Part shown: one piece after another, positions 46,277 through 54,017 of the stretch | Layout: every line of letters begins with the position of its first letter | Numbering within the stretch: position 1 is the stretch's first letter | Origin: Alkalicoccus chagannorensis DSM 18086 | Lineage (GTDB): Bacteria; Bacillota; Bacilli; Bacillales; Salisediminibacteriaceae | NCBI RefSeq assembly: GCF_000429725.1 | Contig: NZ_KE386945.1 | Span: forward strand, 65,959-129,958 | DNA length: 64,000 bases | Reading direction: 5' to 3' | Notes under the pieces: generated by a model | Seen by the model: only the letters and a program-made list of their open reading frames with translations | Database searches by the model: none | Told to the model about the DNA's origin: nothing | Made by a program: the position numbers and the translations under genes

Positions 46277-47008
46277 ATGACATCGACCGTGAAGATCGTG
46301 TATGAAATCTTTCTCGTGCTGCTGATATTGTGGTCCGCTTCGACGTTGTTTTACGAGCCGACCTACATCTTTCTCTATCAGGCTGTCTGGATCATTCTGC
46401 TTTGCGACGTCCTGATCCGTTTGTCCGCCGCTGAAAACAAGCTCGACTTCGTGAAGCGGCATCCGTTTGATTTTATCGCGGCGATTCCGCTTGATTCGAT
46501 TTTTCAATTTGCCCGCTTCGTCCGGTTGTTCCGGCTGCTCCGCGTAGCCCTGCTGCTGAAGCGGACGCCGATCTATGCCATTCTTTATACGAACGGCCTG
46601 TTGAAAACACTCGGCGCCGTCGGTCTCCTTATTTTCCTCTCGGCGATCCCGATCACCTATCTGGAAGCAGACGTGGACACATTCATGGATGGAGTCTGGT
46701 GGGCGGTCGTCACCGCTACGACCGTCGGCTACGGGGATATTGCTCCTGTCACAACTACCGGACGGGCGATCGCCCTCCTCCTCATGGTCTTCGGGATTGA
46801 CCTGATCGGCATGGTGACCAGCTCGATTGCGACCTATTTTCTTGAAAAGAGACAAGCCGGCTCCGGCAATGATACGGCCGCCTTCATCTGCAGCCAGCTG
46901 CAGCAGCCGGATAGGTTGACCACCCATGATTATGACCGTCTGCTGTTTCTGCTGCAGTCGCTGAAGGATGAACAAAGATCGGAGACGCACGACAAGACAC
47001 GTGGCTAA
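46277..47008 (+). CDS. Voltage-gated potassium channel-like protein
   Basis: 243 residues with a six-segment Kv plan: S1 (about 7-26), S2 (31-49), S3 (62-76), an S4 with Arg at every third position (ARFVRLFRLLRVALLLKR), S5 (107-128), the pore with selectivity filter TTVGYGD, and S6 (160-185). A short C-terminal tail ends in charged residues. It should conduct potassium across the cytoplasmic membrane; voltage sensing is inferred from S4. GGGAGGA lies seven bases before the ATG. It ends at a terminator shared with the convergent reductase gene. Confidence 0.9.
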   Translation: MTSTVKIVYEIFLVLLILWSASTLFYEPTYIFLYQAVWIILLCDVLIRLSAAENKLDFVKRHPFDFIAAIPLDSIFQFARFVRLFRLLRVALLLKRTPIYAILYTNGLLKTLGAVGLLIFLSAIPITYLEADVDTFMDGVWWAVVTATTVGYGDIAPVTTTGRAIALLLMVFGIDLIGMVTSSIATYFLEKRQAGSGNDTAAFICSQLQQPDRLTTHDYDRLLFLLQSLKDEQRSETHDKTRG

Positions 47009-47021
47009 AGAGACACCATCC

Positions 47022-47068
47022 GGGAAACAAAGCCGCCGTCCCCCTGTATAAAATCTTTTGCTTTCCTA
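47022..47068 (+). repeat. Repeat family C, fragment (copy 4)
   Basis: Only the tail is recognisable (AAGCCGCCGTCCCCCTGTAT, then AAAATC). As in other copies, it ends just before a terminator. Confidence 0.4.
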
Positions 47069-47080
47069 TCGTATAAGATA

Positions 47081-47110
47081 AAAAGCCTGTCAGCTGACTG
47101 ACAGGCTTTT
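47081..47110. terminator. Bidirectional terminator between channel and reductase genes
   Basis: Thirteen-pair stem AAAAGCCTGTCAG/CTGACAGGCTTTT with a 4-base loop. Confidence 0.93.
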
Positions 47111-47123
47111 CGACACGGGTCTG

Positions 47124-48116
47124 TTATTTCTCCTGCGGCACGGGCGCATCCGGCGCGATCAGGCCGGCTTCCCGCAGGTCCTGCCAGAAGCCGGCAGGGA
47201 TCATTTCTTTCAGCGCAGCGAGGTCCTCATGAATACGCCCAGGTCGGGTGGATCCCGGTATAACGGCTTCCACCGCCGGGTGCGCCAGCGGAAACTGCAG
47301 CGCGGCTGCTTTCAGGCTGATGCCGTGTTTTTCCGCCACGCGGCTGATCTCACGTACCCGATGCTGCGTCTCGGGTGTTGCCGGTGCGTAGTCTTCCGAA
47401 TCTCCACCAAAGAGTACGCCGGCGTTATACGGTGCACCGGTGACAATGCCGGTCCCTTTTTTCTCCGACAACGGCATGAGCCGCTGCAAGGAGCGTTCAT
47501 GCTTCAAGAGCGTGTAATGCGTCGCCTGGAGAGAGAGCGTCGGATGCGCGTCTTCCAGTTCCAGCGCCATCTCAATCGGTACCGTCGTGTTCACGCCGAT
47601 GCCCCAGTCCTGGATGACCCCTTCGGACTTCAAGCGTTCAAGGGCCGGAAACGCACCGGTTCGTGCTTCTTCAAACAGCGCATGCCAGTGATCTCCATGG
47701 AAATCAGGGGAAATATCATGCACGTAGACGACGTCAAGCCGGTCCGTCTGCAGGCGCTCGAGGCTCTGCTCAATGGAGCGCAGCACGGCCTCTTCCGTGT
47801 AGGATTCTTCAATCTGGTTCTGACGGCCGTGTTCGAACAAGCCTTCTTTTTTCTCCGTTTCATCCTTGATGATGCGGCCGACTTTCGTGCTCAGCAGATA
47901 CTCTTCCCGCGGCGTGTTCTTGAATACTTCTCCGAGTCTCGCCTCTGCCAGCCCGGCGCCGTAGAGTGGGGCTGTATCGAAATAACGGACGCCCGCATCC
48001 CATGCGGACTGAATCGTCTCCTGTGCTTCTTCTTCCGGCACGTTCCGGAACAAATTCCCGAGCGGGGCGGTCCCCAGACCCATTGGTGTTTTTAGTTTAT
48101 ATTTGAGAATAGCCAT
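47124..48116 (-). CDS. Aldo/keto reductase (aldose or pyridoxal dehydrogenase subgroup)
   Basis: 330 residues. The AKR pattern is clear: GLGTAPLGNLFRNV, then AGVRYFDTAPLYGAGLAEARLG with the catalytic Asp and Tyr, STKVGR with the Lys, and VVYVHD with the His. The C-terminal PGSTRPGRIHEDL binds the NADP phosphate. The GTAPLGNL start is typical of the D-threo-aldose 1-dehydrogenase/pyridoxal 4-dehydrogenase group, but the substrate is open. GGGAGG lies eight bases before ATG 48116, so the longer open frame is not used. Cytoplasmic, monocistronic. Confidence 0.93.
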   Translation of the reverse strand: MAILKYKLKTPMGLGTAPLGNLFRNVPEEEAQETIQSAWDAGVRYFDTAPLYGAGLAEARLGEVFKNTPREEYLLSTKVGRIIKDETEKKEGLFEHGRQNQIEESYTEEAVLRSIEQSLERLQTDRLDVVYVHDISPDFHGDHWHALFEEARTGAFPALERLKSEGVIQDWGIGVNTTVPIEMALELEDAHPTLSLQATHYTLLKHERSLQRLMPLSEKKGTGIVTGAPYNAGVLFGGDSEDYAPATPETQHRVREISRVAEKHGISLKAAALQFPLAHPAVEAVIPGSTRPGRIHEDLAALKEMIPAGFWQDLREAGLIAPDAPVPQEK

Positions 48117-48985
48117 TCTGAATTCCTCCCTTTGTATGGAAACTGCTCTATTTGCTTTCCCACTTTGTCTTTTGATTAAACAAAGAAGCCGGTATCGTGC
48201 GAGTCTAATCAACGATACATTTGTCAGGACAAAATGTTATCTTGCCTTTCATCCAACCTCTCTGTCGAACTTGCTGTTTCATCCACGTCTGTTGATTACC
48301 CATTTATTAGGGGGAATGTGTATTGGGTGCAGCGGCTGCGGTTTTTCTATCTTCGCCTGCTGGGGAGAAGGCTTTCAGCTTTCTTTTTCCACAGGCGTCT
48401 CGAAAGAATACCTTGCACTGCGACAAGGTCTGATCACAAGGAAGAAAGGATGCAGCATCCTCCTTCCAACGAAAGGCTCGTTGTTCCTAAATGAGAAAAA
48501 GAGCGGCGCGCAGCCGGCGACTTAGGGAGGATCAGGACGATTCGAAGATCCGGCTGCCGGAGGCAGACTGGCTGTCCCCTCCGGAAAACGCCCGGCGGAA
48601 GCAGAGCGTCTCTCCGTATTCCAACTAAGAAGCTCTTTCTGTTGTTTTATAGAAAAAACAACAACTATTATTTTGAGAAAAACATTATTTTACATATTCT
48701 ACTCCTGCGCTCAACCCTTCTACCTTGATTAGAGAAAGCCTCAACGGGGTAGACCCACGTCTATTTGTTTACAACAAAGGATTAGAGACCATACCCATTC
48801 CCTTAAAAATAAGTAAATTAGATAATTTATCCTGTAAAGAAGGATATTTAACATTAAATATACTGAATATTATGAAAAAATAAGTATATTTTCTTATTTC
48901 TATGCTCTTTCTGCCTTTTGTCCCGGGGCTGCCAGGAAGAATCAGCGTAGACTAAAAGTATCCTATTAGAAAGAAGGAGATGACC
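48117..48985. other. Long intergenic region, partly AT-rich
   Basis: About 870 bases. 48117-48240 should hold the reductase promoter. 48310-48525 has an open frame on the plus strand that I do not trust. 48610-48960 turns AT-rich and should hold the promoter of the stalk-domain gene; a GTTGTTTT/AAAAAACAAC hairpin lies near 48640. Confidence 0.4.
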
Positions 48986-49708
48986 ATGAAAGGCAAAGTA
49001 TTGCTGATCAGTCTGCTCGTATTTTTCCTTAGCGCAGCGCCGCTTTACGCTTCAACGTCCCGGATGATTGAGATTTTTTACGGCGTAAACGACCTGCGGA
49101 TTAATGGGGAAACCGTTACTCCCGCTGAGCGTCCCTTCATTTACCAAGGAAGAACATATGTCCCTCTCCGCTTTGTCAGTGAATCTTTAGGCAGCAGCGT
49201 GGACTGGAACCCACAGAACCGTCGCATAACCATTGTGGACCCAAATGCCCTCCAGGCTGGAGATGCCGTTGTTGGCAGAGACGTACAGCCTTCTAATACA
49301 GCCGTCGGCGGCCGCAGTGGTATGAGATTTGATATCACAGCCAGAGAAACCGTACGGGATCATACTGGGAAAGCTCACCAAGCTTCTGTACAGCTGCTGA
49401 TGCAGAATTTTCATGAAAACCGATCCGAGCGTTGGGGGTTAGTCGAGTTTCCTATTCAGTCAGTTTGGAAGGAGTTCCGGGCAGATTTCGCGCTGAATCA
49501 ACAGTATGTCGGGACTAGAGGAGAGGAGCACAAGCTGGAAATTTTTCTTGATGACCGTCGTGTTCAGACTATCACAATGAAGAAAGGAGAGCTGAGTAAA
49601 CCCGTCCGTGTTTCACTAGGTAATGCCAAAAAAATCGGCTTCCGTATCTCGTCAGAAGAACCATCCATCACGTATTTAGGTCTATACAGCCCTCGATTCC
49701 TGCGATAA
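48986..49708 (+). CDS. Secreted protein with copper-amine-oxidase-N1-like stalk domain, paralogue 1
   Basis: 240 residues. Signal peptide 1-22 (SAAPLYA). The stalk domain (about 24-90) contains INGETVTPAERPFIYQGRTY followed by VPLRFVSESLGSSVDW, the conserved pattern of cell-wall-associated Cu_amine_oxidN1 repeats. The C-terminal part (110-240) looks like an NPCBM-type beta-sandwich that may bind carbohydrate. AAGGAG lies upstream of ATG 48986, preferred over 48980. A paralogue follows at 50075 in the same direction. Extracellular; enzymatic activity is not expected. Confidence 0.8.
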   Translation: MKGKVLLISLLVFFLSAAPLYASTSRMIEIFYGVNDLRINGETVTPAERPFIYQGRTYVPLRFVSESLGSSVDWNPQNRRITIVDPNALQAGDAVVGRDVQPSNTAVGGRSGMRFDITARETVRDHTGKAHQASVQLLMQNFHENRSERWGLVEFPIQSVWKEFRADFALNQQYVGTRGEEHKLEIFLDDRRVQTITMKKGELSKPVRVSLGNAKKIGFRISSEEPSITYLGLYSPRFLR

Positions 49709-49751
49709 TACCCCCCCTCTGTTTTTAGACTCAATGTTTTTTTAAAACAGT

Positions 49752-49784
49752 AGATGCCCCTTTCCTCGATAGAAACGGGCATCT
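49752..49784. terminator. Possible terminator between the two stalk-domain genes
   Basis: Stem AGATGCCC/GGGCATCT plus four more pairs after a mismatch. There is no T run on the plus strand, so the direction is unclear. Confidence 0.45.
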
Positions 49785-49800
49785 AACTGCCCTCTCCTTG

Positions 49801-49920
49801 CTGAAGCAAAGCACCTTTTGATCGGAATGGCTTGTACCTTAAGCTTTTCAAGGAAAAACGTTTTGTTTCCGCCGGCGCACGAAGCCGCTGCAACACTGTA
49901 TGAGAACGTATACTTCTTCC
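49801..49920 (+). repeat. Interspersed repeat family C, copy 5
   Basis: About 120 bases: head GCAAAGCACCTTTTGATCGG, hairpin GGAAAAAC/GTTTTGTTTCC (variant arms), tail GAAGCCGCTGCAACACTGTA then GAACGTATAC. Confidence 0.75.
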
Positions 49921-50074
49921 CTCTTTTCTGCAAAATAAAAAATAGTTACGTCAGTCCTCCAAATGATGTCTCGTCTTCTCTCTGCTTTCCCACAACGCGG
50001 ACGCTCCGCCCACCTCTGCTGATTTTCCCTGCCACTCTTGTTACCGAAGAATCTAAAGAAAGAAGGGAATACAG

Positions 50075-50827
50075 ATGAAAATCAAAGTATTTCTGATCAG
50101 TCTGCTTGTTTTTCTGATAAGTGCAGCTCCCCTCTATGCTTCCACGTCCAGAATGATCGAGATCTTTTATCGTGTGAACGAAATCGAGATCAACGGCGAA
50201 ACCGCGACCCCGTCCGAGGAACCATTTATTCACGACGGACGCACCTACGTCCCTCTCCGGTTTGTCAGCGAATCCCTCGGCAGCAATGTTCACTGGGACG
50301 GCCAGACCCGTAAAATCACCATCACCGATCCGAGCGGTTCCGGTGGATCTGGAGAGCAGCCAGCTCCCGGCGGCATCGCTGCGATTCGAGACGTCGCCCC
50401 GTCGAACTTGGACAGCGGCTCCGGTATGCAGATGAATGTCTATGATTACGAGGATCGAGACAACTTCAGTGCGATAGACCATGTGGGAACGGTTCATCAA
50501 CAGTTCATCCGCTACCGGTCCCATTGGAATTTTTCTGCAGACGAAGAGCGGTGGGGATTGGCCGAATTCCCTCTTCAATCAAGCTGGCAGCAGTTCCGCG
50601 GGACCTTCGCTATACAAGACCAATCCGTAAATTCAGCCATCCAACGGTACCAGCTGGAAGTATACTTGGACGACACGCGCGTTCGTACGTACACCTTAAA
50701 CAAAAATGATCTCCCTGTGCCGGTCAACATTGATTTAGGCGACGCCCGAAAAATTGGGCTTCGGATAACCTCCGAGGGACCTGGCACATCCAATATGGGT
50801 ATTTTCAGCCCAAGATTCGTGCAGTGA
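50075..50827 (+). CDS. Secreted protein with copper-amine-oxidase-N1-like stalk domain, paralogue 2
   Basis: 250 residues and clearly a duplicate of the 48986 gene: the same signal peptide (SAAPLYASTSRMIEIFY continues identically), stalk domain (INGETATPSEEPFIHDGRTY) and C-terminal beta-sandwich, with a Gly/Ser linker (about 88-97) that is longer here. AAGAAGGG precedes the ATG. Between the two genes lie a hairpin and a family C repeat, so they are probably separate units. It is probably wall-associated and extracellular. Confidence 0.82.
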   Translation: MKIKVFLISLLVFLISAAPLYASTSRMIEIFYRVNEIEINGETATPSEEPFIHDGRTYVPLRFVSESLGSNVHWDGQTRKITITDPSGSGGSGEQPAPGGIAAIRDVAPSNLDSGSGMQMNVYDYEDRDNFSAIDHVGTVHQQFIRYRSHWNFSADEERWGLAEFPLQSSWQQFRGTFAIQDQSVNSAIQRYQLEVYLDDTRVRTYTLNKNDLPVPVNIDLGDARKIGLRITSEGPGTSNMGIFSPRFVQ

Positions 50828-50949
50828 CGCCCTCCATTCTTGGTGACAAAAAATCCTTTCAGCTGATGAAGTAGCAGGATGCACCGAGAGAAGCCTACAC
50901 ATGGTTCTTCCTCCATGATGAAAGCGTGCCAAGGATAACGTTGGTGGGA

Positions 50950-51098
50950 ACAAAAACGCGAAGCGTCTTTTTGTCGGAACGGCGTGCATCAACGCTGCAG
51001 GCTTTTCAAGGGAAGAAAAAAGTTTTTTTGTTTCTTCCCGCGCAGCTTAGGATGCCGCCGTTACCTTGTATGAAAACTTATACTTTCTTGTACTTTAA
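50950..51098 (+). repeat. Interspersed repeat family C, copy 6
   Basis: About 149 bases, the best preserved hairpin: GGGAAGAAA/TTTCTTCCC. Head ACGCGAAGCGTCTTTTTGTCGG; tail GCCGCCGTTACCTTGTATGA then CTTATACTTTC. It abuts the terminator at 51101. Confidence 0.8.
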
Positions 51099-51100
51099 CG

Positions 51101-51147
51101 AAAAAACGCTTCCGGCCATCCCCATTGGATGATCGGAAGCGTTTTTT
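51101..51147. terminator. Bidirectional terminator
   Basis: Fourteen-pair stem AAAAAACGCTTCCG/CGGAAGCGTTTTTT with additional inner pairing (CCATCC/GGATG). Confidence 0.92.
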
Positions 51148-51244
51148 GATCGGTTCGTTGGAGCAAGCCGTTTCTCCCTCCGAAACTGCAGCGGCGCCGA
51201 GGTTTTTCATTTCATCAGCAGGTACACTGCTCCTTAGGCTCGGC

Positions 51245-51424
51245 TTATCCCTGCTCCGGCACGGCGTGCATTCGCCGCCGGGCTTTCTCACGCTTTTTGT
51301 CTCCCTGCAGACCGGCGATTTTCTCCAACGTCAGGGAGAAGACAATCGTTAATCCGACAAAACCAATCACTGCGGCACTGATCACCGCAGGTTCTACCAT
51401 GCTCCAAAGTACTGCATCTTCCAT
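51245..51424 (-). CDS. Small single-span membrane protein
   Basis: About 59 residues: a short acidic N-terminus, one hydrophobic segment (about 8-33, EPAVISAAVIGFVGLTIVF) and a strongly basic tail (KKREKARRR), so the C-terminus should face the cytoplasm. AGGTGG lies five bases before ATG 51424; GTG 51433 is the alternative. A strong terminator lies about 100 bases downstream. No family recognised; the low length leaves some doubt that it is a gene. Confidence 0.5.
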   Translation of the reverse strand: MEDAVLWSMVEPAVISAAVIGFVGLTIVFSLTLEKIAGLQGDKKREKARRRMHAVPEQG

Positions 51425-51573
51425 CTCTGCCACCTGCCTTTTCTGTTTCCGCTTTCATTCATTATAAAAGAAAAGACTGGATTTGTCCAAAGTGTGAACA
51501 ACAGGACGGAAGACTGGTTCTACAGTATGGCCAAAGTAATCAGCATCCGTATTTCCTTCAAAAGACATCGAAT

Positions 51574-52188
51574 TTACACTCGTTCAACCCAGTTCTCTTT
51601 TATCACCTTCAACACAAGCTGTGTACGGCTTTCGACCTCCATTTTGGCAATAAGTCTCGATATATATGTTTGGACAGTCTGTTCTGCGTAGTACATCTTC
51701 TCTGCTGTTTCGTATGTATCATGTCCATCCAACAGATGCTGCAGTACTAATTTTTCTACTTCCGTTAATGGAAAAGGGATTGTCTCTGGAATAAGTTTCA
51801 GTGTATGAATAGGTTCCCGCTGCTGCTGCACAGCTCTAATTTCTCGGGCCGCCCGGTGCTGAAGCTCCGTCTCGATTACCATCGTTTCTGCTGCTGCTTT
51901 ATGATAAAGGTTTTTCATTCCAGCTGCAGTCTCATCAGAAAACAGACCATGGATATCTTTTTTCATCACATGCATGGAAAGGGAAATCTGCTGTTTGGGC
52001 ATACATAAATAGCAGATGGTTCCAACTTTACAGCACAAATCAGCCAACTCCTCTGCTTCTTGCGGTGTAGCCGCCCATAAGACAGCCTGTTTGTCTAACA
52101 CTTCAGTCGACGTATTCGTAATATAAATAGGTTCGGGGTCGCCGCTGCAAACAGGTCGAATACGATGAACTCTATCTTGTACAATCAT
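51574..52188 (-). CDS. LuxR-type transcription factor, paralogue 3
   Basis: About 204 residues. The C-terminal HTH (about 140-200: VEKLVLQHLLDGHDTYETAE, then KMYYAEQTVQTYISRLIAKM) matches those of the genes at 24429 and 25426, including the unusual MYY before the recognition helix. The N-terminal half is shorter and even less like a receiver; it carries a Cys cluster (CCKVGTICYLC) that could bind metal or sense redox state. Start ATG 52188 has AGGTGG seven bases upstream. Lower GC than the surrounding genes. No sensor kinase nearby. Confidence 0.78.
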   Translation of the reverse strand: MIVQDRVHRIRPVCSGDPEPIYITNTSTEVLDKQAVLWAATPQEAEELADLCCKVGTICYLCMPKQQISLSMHVMKKDIHGLFSDETAAGMKNLYHKAAAETMVIETELQHRAAREIRAVQQQREPIHTLKLIPETIPFPLTEVEKLVLQHLLDGHDTYETAEKMYYAEQTVQTYISRLIAKMEVESRTQLVLKVIKENWVERV

Positions 52189-52573
52189 TTCTCCACCACC
52201 TACCAACCCTTTCCTAAGTTTACCTTAACAAATATAACCACACGGCTCTTTATATTTGGAGAAGAAAGCAAGGAAGAACGGGAAAATAAGGGAAATATTG
52301 TGAAATAAAGAGACGAAATGCTTCCACTTTCCTGCAGAGTTAAATGGAATTTAATTACAAACCCTAGTAACCTCTGCGCTTCGTTGATTTTTTTGACGGT
52401 ATGCCTTCTTGTGAATCCATCTATTCTTTTCGTTTCGTTTCTTCGTAAGACAAGCACCAATGAGAATCATCAGCTGACGTGTAAAACGTTACAGCAGGAG
52501 AAACACGTTCCTGCTTTGCTGTAATGGAGACATCTCGGAACAGTTATACCAGCAAAGGCAGTCCCCATACCTT
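52189..52573. other. Intergenic region
   Basis: About 385 AT-rich bases between the LuxR-type gene and fic, which are both on the minus strand. It should hold the promoter of the LuxR-type gene; no clear terminator for fic was seen. Confidence 0.35.
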
Positions 52574-53161
52574 TTATTCACTTTTTCCAGCTTTATCCCA
52601 CTGAATGGTCTCCAGGAATAATCCTCTTAATGGGGCCTCCTCCATGACAGAACGAACCATCGCTTCCATGTACTGCTCTCTATTCATCTCCTCCAACTTC
52701 CAAAGTACACCTATGCTCAAAGCCCACCCGTAAAGGAAAAAACGAATGACCCGCCCATTGCCTTCCCGGAAAGGATGGAGCATGTTGAGTTCTGTTTTCC
52801 AATATGCAAGACGTTCTGCGGCCTTCTCCAGTGTCGGCCACTCCGGTTCTTCCTGCAGTTCGCGAAACAAGGCCTCTGCATTCTCCTTCAGATGTTCTGC
52901 CTGGCAAAAGCGCGTCGTCCCTTTCGCCAGCTGCACCGTCCGGTACTCCCCGGCAAAATCGTACACATCCTGAAACAAGTGATAATGCAGCCGCAGCAGC
53001 GACGCTTCATCAAACGGCGCCAGAAACGACGGCCAATCGCTCAGAGAAGAAGCCCTTGCAGCGAACGCAAGGGCTTCCAGTTCTGCCAGTTCCTCCTCCG
53101 ATTCAGCACCAATCCGGTTGTGCCGAAGCAGATCGTCCACACCAGCCTGATATTTATCCAT
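52574..53161 (-). CDS. Fic-family toxin-like protein (AMP transferase fold)
   Basis: 195 residues. The core HPFREGNGRVIR (about 132-143) is the complete Fic active-site motif (HxFx(D/E)GNGRxxR) with the catalytic His, and FAGEYRTVQ forms the flap that positions the target. Active Fic proteins transfer AMP from ATP to a Ser, Thr or Tyr of a target protein such as gyrase. There is no inhibitory helix with an S/TxxxE(G/N) motif inside the protein, so control must come from a partner: the 55-residue protein encoded just upstream, overlapping by eight bases. Confidence 0.9.
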   Translation of the reverse strand: MDKYQAGVDDLLRHNRIGAESEEELAELEALAFAARASSLSDWPSFLAPFDEASLLRLHYHLFQDVYDFAGEYRTVQLAKGTTRFCQAEHLKENAEALFRELQEEPEWPTLEKAAERLAYWKTELNMLHPFREGNGRVIRFFLYGWALSIGVLWKLEEMNREQYMEAMVRSVMEEAPLRGLFLETIQWDKAGKSE

Positions 53162-53321
53162 GCTGATGCAGCTCCCGGATGAGGCCGGGGCAGATCATCT
53201 CGTCATTGTTCACGGCTTCCAGCAGCCGCTCTTGTTTCTTTAAAGGAATATCCATTTCTTCCAGTTGAAGATTACTCATGATTCGGCGGAATTCTACGCA
53301 TTCAGTCGTCATTGCAGGCAT
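53154..53321 (-). CDS. Small probable Fic antitoxin
   Basis: 55 residues, starting MPAMTTECVEFRRIMSNLQ and ending RELHQHG. It begins seven bases after AAGGAGGT and overlaps fic by eight bases, the arrangement of Fic toxin-antitoxin pairs. The small, mostly helical, acidic character fits an antitoxin. The S/TxxxE(G/N) inhibition motif of VbhA-type partners is not evident, so it may inhibit in another way or be of another family. Function is inferred from position. Confidence 0.7.
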   Translation of the reverse strand: MPAMTTECVEFRRIMSNLQLEEMDIPLKKQERLLEAVNNDEMICPGLIRELHQHG

Positions 53322-53587
53322 TCGGATACCTCCTTCAATCTATCTCTATTATAACATATTTAGAGGTTGAAACGAAGGGAAACAGTGGTTTATCTAGAGC
53401 TTACATCGTTAACTTGATTCCCAATAAATCTTATTAAAAATGAAAATTTAGAGTTAATAAAATTTATTTCATCATGAGAATTATGACATATTAGGATGTG
53501 TTATATGAGCATGAAAAACAATATAATAAGATGAAGGCATAACAAAATAAATATCCTCAAAACCGCATTAAAGTCCCGATACAATTA

Positions 53588-53707
53588 TCAAATGAGAATG
53601 ATTAAAATTAATACTAGAAAAGGAAACAATAAAACTAGAATGATGGATTTTACGACATTGTAAAGGTTTGATTCTTGATGCCTATCAATATTACCGACAT
53701 CCTTCAT
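53588..53707 (-). CDS. Tiny membrane protein at the end of the dynamin operon
   Basis: 39 residues: a polar N-terminus (MKDVGNIDRHQE) followed by a single hydrophobic C-terminal segment, consistent with a tail-anchored peptide. It starts 13 bases after the stop of the zinc-ribbon gene in a different frame; no good ribosome site is visible. It could instead be read as an extension after frameshift. Small size limits confidence. Confidence 0.4.
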   Translation of the reverse strand: MKDVGNIDRHQESNLYNVVKSIILVLLFPFLVLILIILI

Positions 53708-53720
53708 AGCATTAAATTCT

Positions 53721-54017
53721 TCAGTCACGTCTATCTTTTTTATTCTTCTGAGGCGGAGGATAGAGTCCTTCAACAGGAGGATCAATGAACCTTTCCCCTA
53801 ATATTTCTCCATTTTTTCCGAGTTGTATGAATTGTTCCGGTAGAGGTGATTCGATTTTTTCTTGAGTGAAATCTGCTTCAAATATAACCATATCCAAATT
53901 AACTGAGTTCGTATTTGATTCTTTGTTAAAATTGCTTGTGCTATCTACTACAGCATAACAATTTGAGCAGATATAATTATTACTATTAACTGGTTCTTTG
54001 CATTCATTACATATCAT
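53721..54017 (-). CDS. Zinc-ribbon protein of the dynamin operon
   Basis: About 98 residues. The N-terminal CNECKEPVNSNNYICSNC (Cys 3, 6, 17 and 20) is a typical zinc ribbon. The remainder is acidic and probably extended, ending in a basic tail (KNKKDRRD); no membrane segment. ATG 54017 overlaps the isoprenoid-synthase-fold gene by 11 bases and has AGAGG seven bases upstream. Role unknown; such ribbons often mediate protein contacts or nucleic acid binding. Confidence 0.65.
   Translation of the reverse strand: MICNECKEPVNSNNYICSNCYAVVDSTSNFNKESNTNSVNLDMVIFEADFTQEKIESPLPEQFIQLGKNGEILGERFIDPPVEGLYPPPQKNKKDRRD

Larger units (their letters stand above)
50828..51244. other. Intergenic region with family C repeat
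   Basis: Between the second stalk gene and a small convergent gene. Contains family C copy 6 and a strong terminator; the rest is unremarkable. Confidence 0.5.

Noticed and set aside
48103..48525. 140-codon plus-strand frame, with a possible Cys-rich 69-codon part from about 48318
   Set aside because: Composition unlike a real protein and no terminator; a GGGGG-like ribosome site is the only support.
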